This document shows positions 1-7,587 of a stretch of DNA of 15,664 bases, piece after piece. Numbering within the stretch: the stretch's first letter is position 1; every line of letters begins with the position of its first letter. The stretch is from CBDDRG01 sp051306415 (GTDB lineage: Bacteria > Pseudomonadota > Gammaproteobacteria > Pseudomonadales > Porticoccaceae), in the NCBI GenBank assembly GCA_051306415.1, contig JBPPNE010000289.1, forward strand, positions 1-15,664. Direction: 5' to 3'. Under the pieces are notes generated by a model. That model was not told where the DNA came from and searched no databases. It saw only the letters and a program-made list of their open reading frames with translations. The position numbers and the translations under genes are program-made.

Positions 1-201
1 ATTAAGGAAAACGAACCGTTCGACGTCGCCCTGCGCCGCTTCAAACGCTCCTGTGAAAAAGCCGGCGTTCTCGCCGAGATCCGGCGCCGCGAATTTTATG
101 AAAAGCCCACCTGGAGCAGAAAACGCAAAGCCGCGGCCGCGGTTAAGCGCCATGCCAAGAAGCAGCAGCGGGAAACCCGCAAGCTGGTACGCCTTTACTA
201 A
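1..201 (+). CDS. rpsU: 30S ribosomal protein S21 (5'-truncated by window edge)
   Basis: Small-subunit ribosomal protein S21, which helps 30S subunits engage mRNA during initiation. Frame 1 from the first base gives 66 residues ending in TAA. They match the known S21 sequence almost throughout: the ENEPFDVALRRFKRSCEKAG core, then RREFYEKP, a lysine/arginine-rich stretch, VKRHAKK and a terminal RLY. Only the first few codons (about four, by comparison with the 71-aa E. coli protein) lie outside the window. It is the first gene of the classical rpsU-dnaG-rpoD macromolecular synthesis operon, so its promoter should lie to the left of the window. Identification is secure. Confidence 0.98.
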   Translation: MKENEPFDVALRRFKRSCEKAGVLAEIRRREFYEKPTWSRKRKAAAAVKRHAKKQQRETRKLVRLY

Positions 202-228
202 GCCCCGACTGAACTGAGCCCCAACTGA
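201..228. repeat. short direct repeat at the rpsU stop codon
   Basis: AGCCCCGACTGA (201-212) recurs as AGCCCCAACTGA (217-228) with one mismatch and a 16-base period. It starts on the last base of the rpsU stop codon. It is probably incidental slippage. No function is visible. Confidence 0.4.
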
Positions 229-303
229 GCATTCACCGATCCTGCGCCCTGGCGATTGCCCAAATGGCAACTGATCGGCAAGCCCATCGCAAAAGCTGCC
301 CGA

Positions 304-756
304 ATGAGTGAAAGTACCCTGAAGATAGCGCTGATGGAGGCCATGAAGGCCGCCATGCGCGCGCGGGATACATCCCGTTTGGGCACCATCCGTCTGATTC
401 AGGCGGACATCAAGCGTGTCGAAGTCGACGAACGGATCGCCGTGGATGACACCCGCGTGCTGGCTATTCTCGACAAGATGGGCAAGCAGCGCCGGGATTC
501 CCTCCAGCAATTCGCCGCCGCCGGCCGCCAGGATTTGGCCGATCAGGAACAGTTCGAGCTCGATGTCATCGCTGAGTTCCTTCCCGCCACCCTCTCCGAA
601 GCCGAGCTTGCCAGCCTGATCGAGCACGCGGTGGCGACAACGGGCGCCCAATCCATGCGCGATATGGGCAAGGTCATGGCAATCCTGAAGCCGCAGGTTC
701 AGGGCCGCGCCGACATGACGACGGTAAGCCAACTGATCAAGGCGCGCCTGAACTGA
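304..756 (+). CDS. GatB/YqeY domain-containing protein
   Basis: A 150-aa protein of the YqeY family, which resembles the C-terminal tRNA-binding tail of the GatB subunit of Asp/Glu-tRNA amidotransferase. Its exact function is not established. The sequence shows the family hallmarks: a helical N-terminus (LKIALMEAMKAAMRARD), the TIRLIQADIKRVEVDER segment, an ILDKMGKQRRDS segment, and the C-terminal GKVMAILKPQVQGRADM motif. The frame stays open upstream to an ATG at 256, but the ATG at 304 gives the usual family length of about 148-150 aa and begins where family homology begins. Neither start has a strong Shine-Dalgarno sequence. The gene lies between rpsU and dnaG, as in Pseudomonas, and is probably cotranscribed with them. 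Confidence 0.93.
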   Translation: MSESTLKIALMEAMKAAMRARDTSRLGTIRLIQADIKRVEVDERIAVDDTRVLAILDKMGKQRRDSLQQFAAAGRQDLADQEQFELDVIAEFLPATLSEAELASLIEHAVATTGAQSMRDMGKVMAILKPQVQGRADMTTVSQLIKARLN

Positions 757-856
757 TCGCGGCCCTCAAGCGACCTTTCCCCCCTGCCCCCCTCGTGGTT
801 CAATAGCTCGGCCAATCGCTTTCCGGAAAAGCCGCACCGTCGCATCGAGTTGATCC

Positions 857-2773
857 ATGGCCGGACGCATTCCGCAGTCCTTTATCGACAACCTGCTCGA
901 TCGCCTCGATATGGTCGAGATCGTGGGCTCGCGGCTGGACTTGCGCAAAGCCGGCAAAAACTACACCGCCCGCTGCCCCTTTCACGACGAGAAGACACCC
1001 TCCTTTTCGGTGAGTCCGGAAAAACAGTTTTACTATTGCTTCGGCTGCGGCGCGGGCGGCAACGCCATTGGCTTCGTCATGGATTATGACCGGGTGGACT
1101 TCCCCACCGCGGTGACCCAACTGGCGAACCAGGCGGGGATGGCGTTGCCGCAAGAGGCGGCACGGGAAAACCCCCAGGACCAGCGGCGCAACGCTCTTTA
1201 TCTGGTGTTGGAGAAAGCCGACCGCTACTACCGTGCCCAGCTGCGCGAGCATCCGGCGGCGGCCACGGCCGTGGATTACCTCCGGCAACGCGGCGTATCC
1301 GGTGAAATTGCCCGCGATTTTGGCATTGGCTTTGCGCCACCGGGTTGGAACAGCCTTACCCAATCCCTGGGTGATGACGACGGCACTCTCGCCGACCTGA
1401 AAGACTGCGGGCTGCTGGTAATTCGGGAGGAGGACAACAGAACCTACGACCGCTTCCGCTTCCGCATTCTATTCCCCATCCGCGACACCCGGGGACGCAC
1501 CATTGGCTTTGGTGGGCGCGTGTTGGGAGATGACAAACCCAAGTACCTCAACTCCCCGGAAACCCCCCTTTTTCATAAAGGGCGCGAGCTCTACGGTCTT
1601 TACGAGGCTCGGCTCCGCCTGCGGGAAATTCCAAGTCTGCTGGTGGTCGAAGGCTATATGGATGTCATCGCCCTCGCCCAACACGGGGTGTACAACGCCG
1701 TTGCCACCCTTGGCACCGCCGCGACCGCGGACCACCTCACCAAGCTTTACCGCTACAGCAGTGAGGTGGTCTTCTGCTTCGATGGCGATACCGCTGGACG
1801 GCAGGCCGCCAAACGCGCGCTGGAGACCTGTCTGCCATTGATGACCGATGGCCGCAGCGCCAAGTTTCTGTTCCTCCCGGACGGCGAAGACCCCGACACA
1901 CTGGTGCGCAAGATCGGCGCCGACGGCTTTCGCGCCCTCGTCCGCGATGCCATGCCGCTATCGCAATTCCTCTTTGAACAAGCCGCTGAAGGACTTAATC
2001 TGGAGACGCCCGATCACCGTGCACGCCTGTGCCAACGGATGACACCCCTGATCAAACGGATTCCGGCGGGCGTTTTCCACCAACTGATGATCGGCCAACT
2101 GGCCGAGCGCACCGGGATCGAACGCGACATCCTCTTGGGCCTGTCAACCCCGATCTCGCCAAGCGATGAAGCACCGGATTGGCAAGAGCCACCACCGCGG
2201 TCAACGCAGGTGCCAGAGTACCGCTGGCAACCAGTGCGGAGGCCACTGCAACCCTTGCGGGCAAAAAAAATCCAGCTGCCGCCCATTCACCGCCTGATCG
2301 CGCTGTTGATCCACCAGGCAGAGTGGGTAACCGAATTGGGCGATCTCGGCCCGCTCAAAGCCCTCCAATTACCCGACCTCGATATGCTGATCGCGATAGC
2401 CGATTTACTCCATCGGCACCCCGATTACACCCTCAGTCACGTCCTCGGTTACTGGCGCGGCATCCATGGCCCGGAACAGGGCGAACTGCTCGCCCGCATT
2501 GCCGCCACCGATCTCATCAATGCCCCCGACAGCACCGTGACCCACAACCTGACGGAATTGCGCGATATCATCCAGACTCTCGGCCAGCAGGCGATGCTCG
2601 CGCTGCCACCAGAGGATCAGCTCGACCAATTGTTGAGCCGCGCCACGCTGGACCCCGAGGATGGCAAGATCGCCAATGAAATCTGGATCCGCTGCGGCGA
2701 AACCCAGCCCGAGCTGCTACCCAAGATAAGAGAAGTACTGGCTCGAACCCGACACAAGGGCAGCCAAGCCTGA
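857..2773 (+). CDS. dnaG: DNA primase
   Basis: Primase synthesises RNA primers for the replisome together with DnaB helicase. The 638-aa product has all three domains. The N-terminal CHC2-type zinc finger uses C40, H43, C61 and C64 (CPFH and CFGC). The catalytic core carries the TOPRIM fold, with the acidic E265 in VVEGYMDV and D309/D311 in FDGDTAG, the same residue numbers as in E. coli DnaG. The C-terminal part, from about residue 450, is helical and corresponds to the DnaB-binding domain. The ATG at 857 is preceded only by a weak GAG. It follows the YqeY gene by 100 bp with no terminator between them, consistent with the rpsU-dnaG-rpoD operon. Confidence 0.98.
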   Translation: MAGRIPQSFIDNLLDRLDMVEIVGSRLDLRKAGKNYTARCPFHDEKTPSFSVSPEKQFYYCFGCGAGGNAIGFVMDYDRVDFPTAVTQLANQAGMALPQEAARENPQDQRRNALYLVLEKADRYYRAQLREHPAAATAVDYLRQRGVSGEIARDFGIGFAPPGWNSLTQSLGDDDGTLADLKDCGLLVIREEDNRTYDRFRFRILFPIRDTRGRTIGFGGRVLGDDKPKYLNSPETPLFHKGRELYGLYEARLRLREIPSLLVVEGYMDVIALAQHGVYNAVATLGTAATADHLTKLYRYSSEVVFCFDGDTAGRQAAKRALETCLPLMTDGRSAKFLFLPDGEDPDTLVRKIGADGFRALVRDAMPLSQFLFEQAAEGLNLETPDHRARLCQRMTPLIKRIPAGVFHQLMIGQLAERTGIERDILLGLSTPISPSDEAPDWQEPPPRSTQVPEYRWQPVRRPLQPLRAKKIQLPPIHRLIALLIHQAEWVTELGDLGPLKALQLPDLDMLIAIADLLHRHPDYTLSHVLGYWRGIHGPEQGELLARIAATDLINAPDSTVTHNLTELRDIIQTLGQQAMLALPPEDQLDQLLSRATLDPEDGKIANEIWIRCGETQPELLPKIREVLARTRHKGSQA

Positions 2774-2777
2774 CTTG

Positions 2778-2809
2778 GGGGTTGCATTTGCCGGGGTTGT
2801 ATTTGCCGG
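2778..2809. repeat. 15-bp tandem repeat in the dnaG-rpoD spacer
   Basis: GGGGTTGCATTTGCC (2778-2792) is followed immediately by GGGGTTGTATTTGCC (2793-2807), with one mismatch, plus two further bases of a third unit. It starts five bases after the dnaG stop codon. GGGGGTTG at 2777-2784 is also perfectly complementary to CAACCCCC at 2811-2818, so a dnaG transcript could form a stem with a 26-nt loop. The array lies just upstream of, and partly overlaps, the proposed rpoD promoter. Confidence 0.75.
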
Positions 2810-2835
2810 ACAACCCCCCATTTATCCGCTATACT
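2807..2835 (+). promoter_or_regulatory. candidate sigma-70 promoter for rpoD
   Basis: A good -10 hexamer, TATACT, is at 2830-2835. With a 17-base spacer, the matching -35 is CGGACA at 2807-2812, four of six matches to TTGACA. Transcription would start near 2842, giving rpoD a leader of about 33 nt. Internal promoters for rpoD within this operon are well known in E. coli. This specific assignment is from inspection only. Confidence 0.45.
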
Positions 2836-2874
2836 ATCCCGCTTAATTTTGGTATCCATTTTGACGGAATTTCT

Positions 2875-4713
2875 ATGAGCGAAACGTCCCAGCACCAGTC
2901 TCGCATCAAGGAACTGATCGCCAAAGGCCGCGAGCAGGGTTACCTCACCTACGCCGAGGTGAACGACCATTTGCCCGAGGATATCTCCGACCCCGATCAG
3001 GTCGAAGACATCATTCAGATGATCAACGATATGGGGATCACTGTCTACGAATCGGCGCCCGACGCCGACACCCTGTTGATCACCTCCGGCGAAAACACCC
3101 TCGATGAAATTGCCGCCGCGGAAGCCGCTGCCGCCCTCGCCGCGGTGGAAACCGAACAACACCGCACTACCGATCCGGTGCGCATGTACATGCGTGAAAT
3201 GGGCTCTGTCGAGCTCCTCACCCGAGAGGGTGAAATAAAGATTGCAAAACGTATTGAAGAAGGTATTCGTGAACTCATGTCCGCCATCGCCGAGTGGCCG
3301 CAGGCAGTGGATCAAGTGGTCGCCGAATACGACCTGGTGGCGACCGGCGAGCGGCGGCTGACCGATATTATCGCCGGCTATCTGGATCCGGTCGATCACG
3401 TCCCGTCAGCGCTTGAGCAAAGCAATAACCGCAAAGCCGCTTCCGACGCCGCTGGTGACGAAGAAGAAGACGATAGCGACGAAGACGAAGAGGAGGAAGG
3501 CGGCCTGGATCCGGAAGAAGCCCGCCGGCGGTTCGAGGCCATTCGCAAGCAAAATGACAAAACCAAGCGTTCCCTCGCCCGTCAGGATCGCAACAGCGGC
3601 CCCGTCCAGAAAAACCTTGAGGAACTCGGTGAACTCTTCAAATACCTCAAGCTGACCCCACGGCAGTTCGACCCGCTGATCCATGCGGTTCACTCCACGA
3701 TCGACCAGATTCGCGTCCATGAGCGCGCCATTATGGGCCTGTGCCTGCGCCAAGCCCGGATGCCCCGCCAGGATTTCATTGAGAGCTTCCCGGGCAACGA
3801 GACCAACGAAAAATGGGCCGCCAATCTGGCCCGTCGCAAGAAGCCCTACGCCAATACGATCCGGGATCTGCAGGATGACATTCTGCGCTGTCAGCGCCGG
3901 CTGAAAGCCATTGAGGACAATCGCAGTCTGAATGTCGCCCAAATCAAGGATATCAACCGCCGCATGTCGATCGGCGAAGCCAAGGCCCGGCGCGCCAAGA
4001 AAGAAATGGTTGAGGCCAACCTGCGCCTGGTCATCTCCATCGCCAAGAAGTACACCAACCGCGGCCTCCAATTCCTCGATCTGATTCAGGAAGGGAATAT
4101 TGGCTTGATGAAGGCGGTAGACAAGTTCGAGTACCGGCGCGGCTACAAATTTTCTACTTACGCTACCTGGTGGATCCGCCAGGCGATCACTCGCTCCATC
4201 GCCGACCAGGCGCGCACTATCCGTATCCCAGTGCACATGATCGAAACCATCAACAAGCTGAACCGCATCTCCCGGCAGATGCTCCAGGAAATGGGCCGCG
4301 AGCCCACTCCCGAGGAGCTGGGCCTGCGGATGGAGCTTCCCGAAGACAAGATTCGCAAGGTGCTCAAGATCGCCAAGGAACCCATCTCAATGGAGACCCC
4401 GATTGGTGACGACGAAGATTCACACCTCGGCGACTTTATCGAGGATACCAGCGCCGACTCCCCGATCAATGCCGCCACCCAGGAGAGCCTGACGGAGGCC
4501 ACCCGGGAAGTGCTCAATAGTCTCACCGCGCGAGAGGCCAAGGTGCTGCGCATGCGCTTTGGCATCGACATGAATACCGATCACACCCTCGAAGAGGTCG
4601 GCAAGCAGTTCGACGTCACCCGCGAGCGCATCCGTCAGATCGAAGCAAAAGCCCTGCGCAAACTGCGCCACCCTAGCCGCTCCGATCATATGCGCAGCTT
4701 TCTCGATGATTGA
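2875..4713 (+). CDS. rpoD: RNA polymerase primary sigma factor RpoD (sigma-70)
   Basis: The housekeeping sigma factor, which directs RNA polymerase to -35/-10 promoters. The 612-aa product has region 1.1 at the N-terminus and region 1.2 (DPVRMYMREMGSVELLTREGE). A non-conserved region contains an acidic run at residues about 195-208. Region 2 begins near residue 380 (EANLRLVISIAKKYTNRG, then FSTYATWWIRQAI for -10 recognition), and region 3 follows. Region 4 has the helix-turn-helix at about 573-592 and the DVTRERIRQIEAKALRKLR motif. The frame is open upstream to 2782, but that stretch crosses the promoter and tandem repeat. The ATG at 2875 gives MSETSQHQSRIKELI, the expected start and length (E. 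coli 613 aa). Confidence 0.98.
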   Translation: MSETSQHQSRIKELIAKGREQGYLTYAEVNDHLPEDISDPDQVEDIIQMINDMGITVYESAPDADTLLITSGENTLDEIAAAEAAAALAAVETEQHRTTDPVRMYMREMGSVELLTREGEIKIAKRIEEGIRELMSAIAEWPQAVDQVVAEYDLVATGERRLTDIIAGYLDPVDHVPSALEQSNNRKAASDAAGDEEEDDSDEDEEEEGGLDPEEARRRFEAIRKQNDKTKRSLARQDRNSGPVQKNLEELGELFKYLKLTPRQFDPLIHAVHSTIDQIRVHERAIMGLCLRQARMPRQDFIESFPGNETNEKWAANLARRKKPYANTIRDLQDDILRCQRRLKAIEDNRSLNVAQIKDINRRMSIGEAKARRAKKEMVEANLRLVISIAKKYTNRGLQFLDLIQEGNIGLMKAVDKFEYRRGYKFSTYATWWIRQAITRSIADQARTIRIPVHMIETINKLNRISRQMLQEMGREPTPEELGLRMELPEDKIRKVLKIAKEPISMETPIGDDEDSHLGDFIEDTSADSPINAATQESLTEATREVLNSLTAREAKVLRMRFGIDMNTDHTLEEVGKQFDVTRERIRQIEAKALRKLRHPSRSDHMRSFLDD

Positions 4714-4743
4714 TAGCGCGCGCTGGGGCTAGCGAGACGAGTT

Positions 4744-4847
4744 TGACCTACGGAAGCTCCGAATAGCCTGATTCAGTTCATGACCCGACGAGCTCGCCAC
4801 GAACCGAATCAGTAAGGTCACTGTTCGTCCTGGGCTTGTCGGAGGAC
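4744..4847. other. nested inverted repeats in the rpoD-tRNA spacer
   Basis: The 172-bp gap between rpoD and the tRNA holds three inverted repeats and no gene. An outer pair is TGACCT (4744-4749) with AGGTCA (4815-4820). Inside it, CTGATTCAGTTC (4768-4779) pairs with GAACCGAATCAG (4801-4812), a 12-bp stem with one mismatch and a 21-nt loop that itself contains CGAGCTCG. Beyond these, GTCCT (4827-4831) pairs with AGGAC (4843-4847). No T-run follows any stem, so this is not a classical intrinsic terminator. It could terminate or process the long operon mRNA, or shield its 3' end. The role is unknown. Confidence 0.5.
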
Positions 4848-4863
4848 TTGTTCAGAGTATCCC
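4836..4863 (+). promoter_or_regulatory. weak candidate promoter for tRNA-Ile2
   Basis: TTGTCG (4836-4841), a 16-base spacer and TATCCC (4858-4863) would start transcription about 16 bases before the tRNA. Both hexamers deviate from consensus. The tRNA could equally be processed from an rpoD read-through transcript. Confidence 0.25.
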
Positions 4864-4885
4864 TCGCAACCGCAAGGCTATCGGG

Positions 4886-4962
4886 GGGCCCATAGCTCAG
4901 TTGGTTAGAGCAGTCGACTCATAATCGATTGGTCCCAGGTTCAAGTCCTGGTGGGCCCACCA
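4886..4962 (+). tRNA. tRNA-Ile2 (CAU anticodon, AUA decoding)
   Basis: A complete 77-nt cloverleaf with encoded CCA. The acceptor stem GGGCCCA (4886-4892) pairs with TGGGCCC (4952-4958), the discriminator is A, and CCA is at 4960-4962. The D-arm is AGCTCAGTTGGTTAGAGC. The anticodon arm is GTCGA-CTCATAA-TCGAT with anticodon CAT. The T-arm has GGTTCAAGTCC. CAU could mean Met or Ile2. The anticodon stem and the following TTGGTC resemble E. coli tRNA-Ile2 (GGCGACTCATAATCGCTTGGTC) rather than elongator Met (ATCACTCATAATGAT). E. coli ileX also lies near rpoD. Decoding AUA would need lysidine at C34, made by TilS. Confidence 0.88.
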
Positions 4963-4976
4963 CCCCTTCCAAGCCA

Positions 4977-5069
4977 ACCCCTCTCGGCAGCCAGCACTCC
5001 GGCAACACCAGTGCCATTTGGCCAAAACATAACCATGGCAACCACTGCTCTGGCTCGTCCCAGAGGGGT
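4977..5069. other. nested palindromic element downstream of tRNA-Ile2
   Basis: Most of the 360-bp gap between the tRNA and recA has no gene, but 4977-5069 folds on itself in at least three nested arms. ACCCCTCT (4977-4984) pairs perfectly with AGAGGGGT (5062-5069). AGCCAG (4989-4994) pairs with CTGGCT (5050-5055). CAGTGCCAT (5009-5017) pairs with ATGG (5035-5038) and CACTG (5043-5047) around a CAAC bulge. No T-run follows. It may be a structured trailer or terminator of the tRNA transcript, a small RNA, or a dispersed palindromic repeat unit. Nothing in the sequence decides among these. Confidence 0.5.
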
Positions 5070-5211
5070 CAGAAAATCCGTCTTGCCACTCCGATCACTG
5101 TGCTTTAATTTGTCCGCTTGAGATGTAGTCAAGAGTTCGTCGAGTCATGGCACTCTCGGCGCTCATCAGGCTACCACCGGGCAGGTATCTTGAAACAGGC
5201 ACGAAGCGAAT

Positions 5212-5231
5212 AACTGTCTATATATACAGCT
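5212..5231. promoter_or_regulatory. LexA-binding SOS box of recA
   Basis: CTGT at 5214-5217, an AT-rich 8-base centre (CTATATAT) and ACAG at 5226-5229 form the CTGT-N8-ACAG palindrome of gammaproteobacterial LexA operators, about 90 bp before the recA start. A second, wider inverted repeat uses the same left half: AATAACTG (5209-5216) with CAGTTATT (5234-5241). The core promoter probably overlaps this AT-rich stretch, but no convincing -35/-10 pair can be fixed. It implies LexA repression relieved by DNA damage. Confidence 0.92.
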
Positions 5232-5322
5232 ATCAGTTATTCAGCTAAGCTGGAGGCCAGCCATCACCGGTGCACTAACCGTGGTGATCGACATTCAACA
5301 GGACAGACGCGAGGAAATCTGA

Positions 5323-6363
<1,041 letters not shown>

Positions 6364-6372
6364 GTGCTTCGA

Positions 6373-6468
6373 TGCCGGGCACAAACCGTCGCAGAGCTGC
6401 CATACAGAAGTTCACCATGCGAATGGGCGAAGCCATTGCTAACCCCACCATTGGGGGGATGCCCGGCA
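6373..6468. terminator. possible bidirectional terminator between convergent recA and thioesterase
   Basis: The spacer between the convergent genes has a 9-bp perfect inverted repeat, TGCCGGGCA (6373-6381) with TGCCCGGCA (6460-6468). Inside it is a tight hairpin, CCCCA (6443-6447), loop CCAT, TGGGG (6452-6456). The position between two converging genes suits transcription termination, but there is no T-run on either strand, so intrinsic termination is not demonstrated. Confidence 0.35.
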
Positions 6469-6481
6469 CCAAGGCATGCCC

Positions 6482-6940
6482 TCAGTCGTCGGTGCCTCGG
6501 CGAATCTCAATCAGATTGCCGACATAGACTTCGATGAACTCCGGCGGCAGCCGCGCCGGGCGCCCCGAGGCAATGTCGATACACACCAGTTGCCAGCGCC
6601 CGGCGAAAAGGGTTTTGCCGTCCGTATTGCGGACGATCTGAAAGCGTCGCTCAAGAGAAAGTTTACGATCCGACGCGGTCAGCCAGGTGGCCACGCTCAA
6701 TTGATCGCCCGTGCGAGCTGCGACCAGATAGTCGTACTCACCACGCACGATGGCCATGGCCCGGCCCAGACGCTGACAATCGATCAGGGTCAGGCCCAAC
6801 TGGGCGGAGTGGCGCCAGGCCGTAGTCTCGCACCAGACGATGTACGCTGTGTTGTTGGCGTGTCCGAGGCCGTCAATGCTCTCTTCGCCAACAGTAATGG
6901 GCTGAACAAAGGGATTGAGATAGCGCCAGCTAACGGACAT
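6482..6940 (-). CDS. acyl-CoA thioesterase, 4HBT/hotdog fold
   Basis: A 152-aa single-domain hotdog protein of the 4-hydroxybenzoyl-CoA thioesterase / YbgC-like superfamily, expected to hydrolyse an acyl-CoA in the cytoplasm. The signature is at residues 22-38 (IDGLGHANNTAYIVWCE), with D23, H27 and N29-N30 in the catalytic helix region and E38 at its end. The substrate cannot be read from sequence. The ATG at 6940 gives MSVSWRYLNPFVQP, where family homology starts. The frame also opens at a TTG (6982) that follows a GGAGG directly, too close to serve it, so the start is not certain. It runs against recA and recX, splitting the usual recA-recX pair, and is therefore transcribed separately. Confidence 0.88.
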   Translation of the reverse strand: MSVSWRYLNPFVQPITVGEESIDGLGHANNTAYIVWCETTAWRHSAQLGLTLIDCQRLGRAMAIVRGEYDYLVAARTGDQLSVATWLTASDRKLSLERRFQIVRNTDGKTLFAGRWQLVCIDIASGRPARLPPEFIEVYVGNLIEIRRGTDD

Positions 6941-7040
6941 GGCCCGACCGGAAAATTGAGTGATGAGGCCGCAATCTAGCAACCTCCAATGACCCTTTCA
7001 AGACAATTACCCGGGCGCGAAAGCAACGATTTCAAAGCAC

Positions 7041-7062
7041 CAGTGGCTTCGCCATACCACTG
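7041..7062. other. hairpin in the divergent thioesterase-recX spacer
   Basis: CAGTGG (7041-7046) pairs with CCACTG (7057-7062) across ten bases. The alternative TGGC-TTC-GCCA (7044-7054) overlaps it. It lies between divergent genes, where promoters for both are expected. It could be an operator, but there is no match to a known regulator and no LexA box for recX. Confidence 0.3.
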
Positions 7063-7107
7063 CATGCACGGCCATAGCCCACTGTATTGCCCCTCGCTGG
7101 CAACGGC

Positions 7108-7575
7108 ATGAACGACCATCAGCAGCCGTCAACACCGAGCCTGCGCGCCTTGGCATTGAATCGGCTTGCGCGCCGGGAACACTCCCGCGAGGAGTTGCGG
7201 CGCGCACTGGCGGAAAGCTTGGACGCCGAGGCGGCCAAAATGGATGCCGTTCTCGACCGGCTAGAAACGGAAGGGCTGCTCTCCGATGCGCGCTTTGCCG
7301 AAGCCTTCACCGCAGCCCATATACGGCGCGGCCAGGGGTCCGTGCGCATCCGCAACGAACTGCGCGAGCGGGGCATTGCGGACGAACTGATCCAGGCTAC
7401 TTTCAGCGCCATGGCGGTTGACTGGGCGGAACTCGCGCGCAAGATAGCGCGCCAGCGCTTCGGCACTTCTGCTCCCACCCGCGGCGCCACGCTCGCCAAA
7501 CAGATGCGCTTCCTGCGCTACCGGGGCTTTACTGGCGAAGAGATCAACTTCGCCCTCCGCCACAACGAGGATTAG
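7108..7575 (+). CDS. recX: regulatory protein RecX
   Basis: RecX binds RecA and blocks filament extension, limiting recombination and SOS activity. The 155-aa protein has the typical all-helical, charged make-up of three tandem three-helix repeats: ALNRLARREHSREELRRALA, then LETEGLLSDARFAEAFTAAHIRRGQG with RIRNELRERGI, then the C-terminal MRFLRYRGFTGEEINFAL. ATG 7108 gives the usual family length; an in-frame TTG at 7087 would add seven residues. The ribosome site is weak. Here recX does not share a transcript with recA, because an oppositely oriented thioesterase lies between them. It begins a rightward cluster with the M23 protein only 12 bp downstream. Confidence 0.94.
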   Translation: MNDHQQPSTPSLRALALNRLARREHSREELRRALAESLDAEAAKMDAVLDRLETEGLLSDARFAEAFTAAHIRRGQGSVRIRNELRERGIADELIQATFSAMAVDWAELARKIARQRFGTSAPTRGATLAKQMRFLRYRGFTGEEINFALRHNED

Positions 7576-7587
7576 GCCCACGTAGTC

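Noticed and set aside
3406..4236. 276-aa minus-strand ORF inside rpoD
   Set aside because: Antisense shadow of a conserved sigma-70 gene in GC-rich DNA, with no domain features.
4886..4962. Calling the CAU tRNA elongator tRNA-Met
   Set aside because: The anticodon stem and following bases match tRNA-Ile2 better, and the neighbour rpoD agrees with E. coli ileX.
6476..6979. 167-aa + strand ORF over the thioesterase gene
   Set aside because: It is the antisense frame of a recognisable hotdog thioesterase, and its translation resembles no family.
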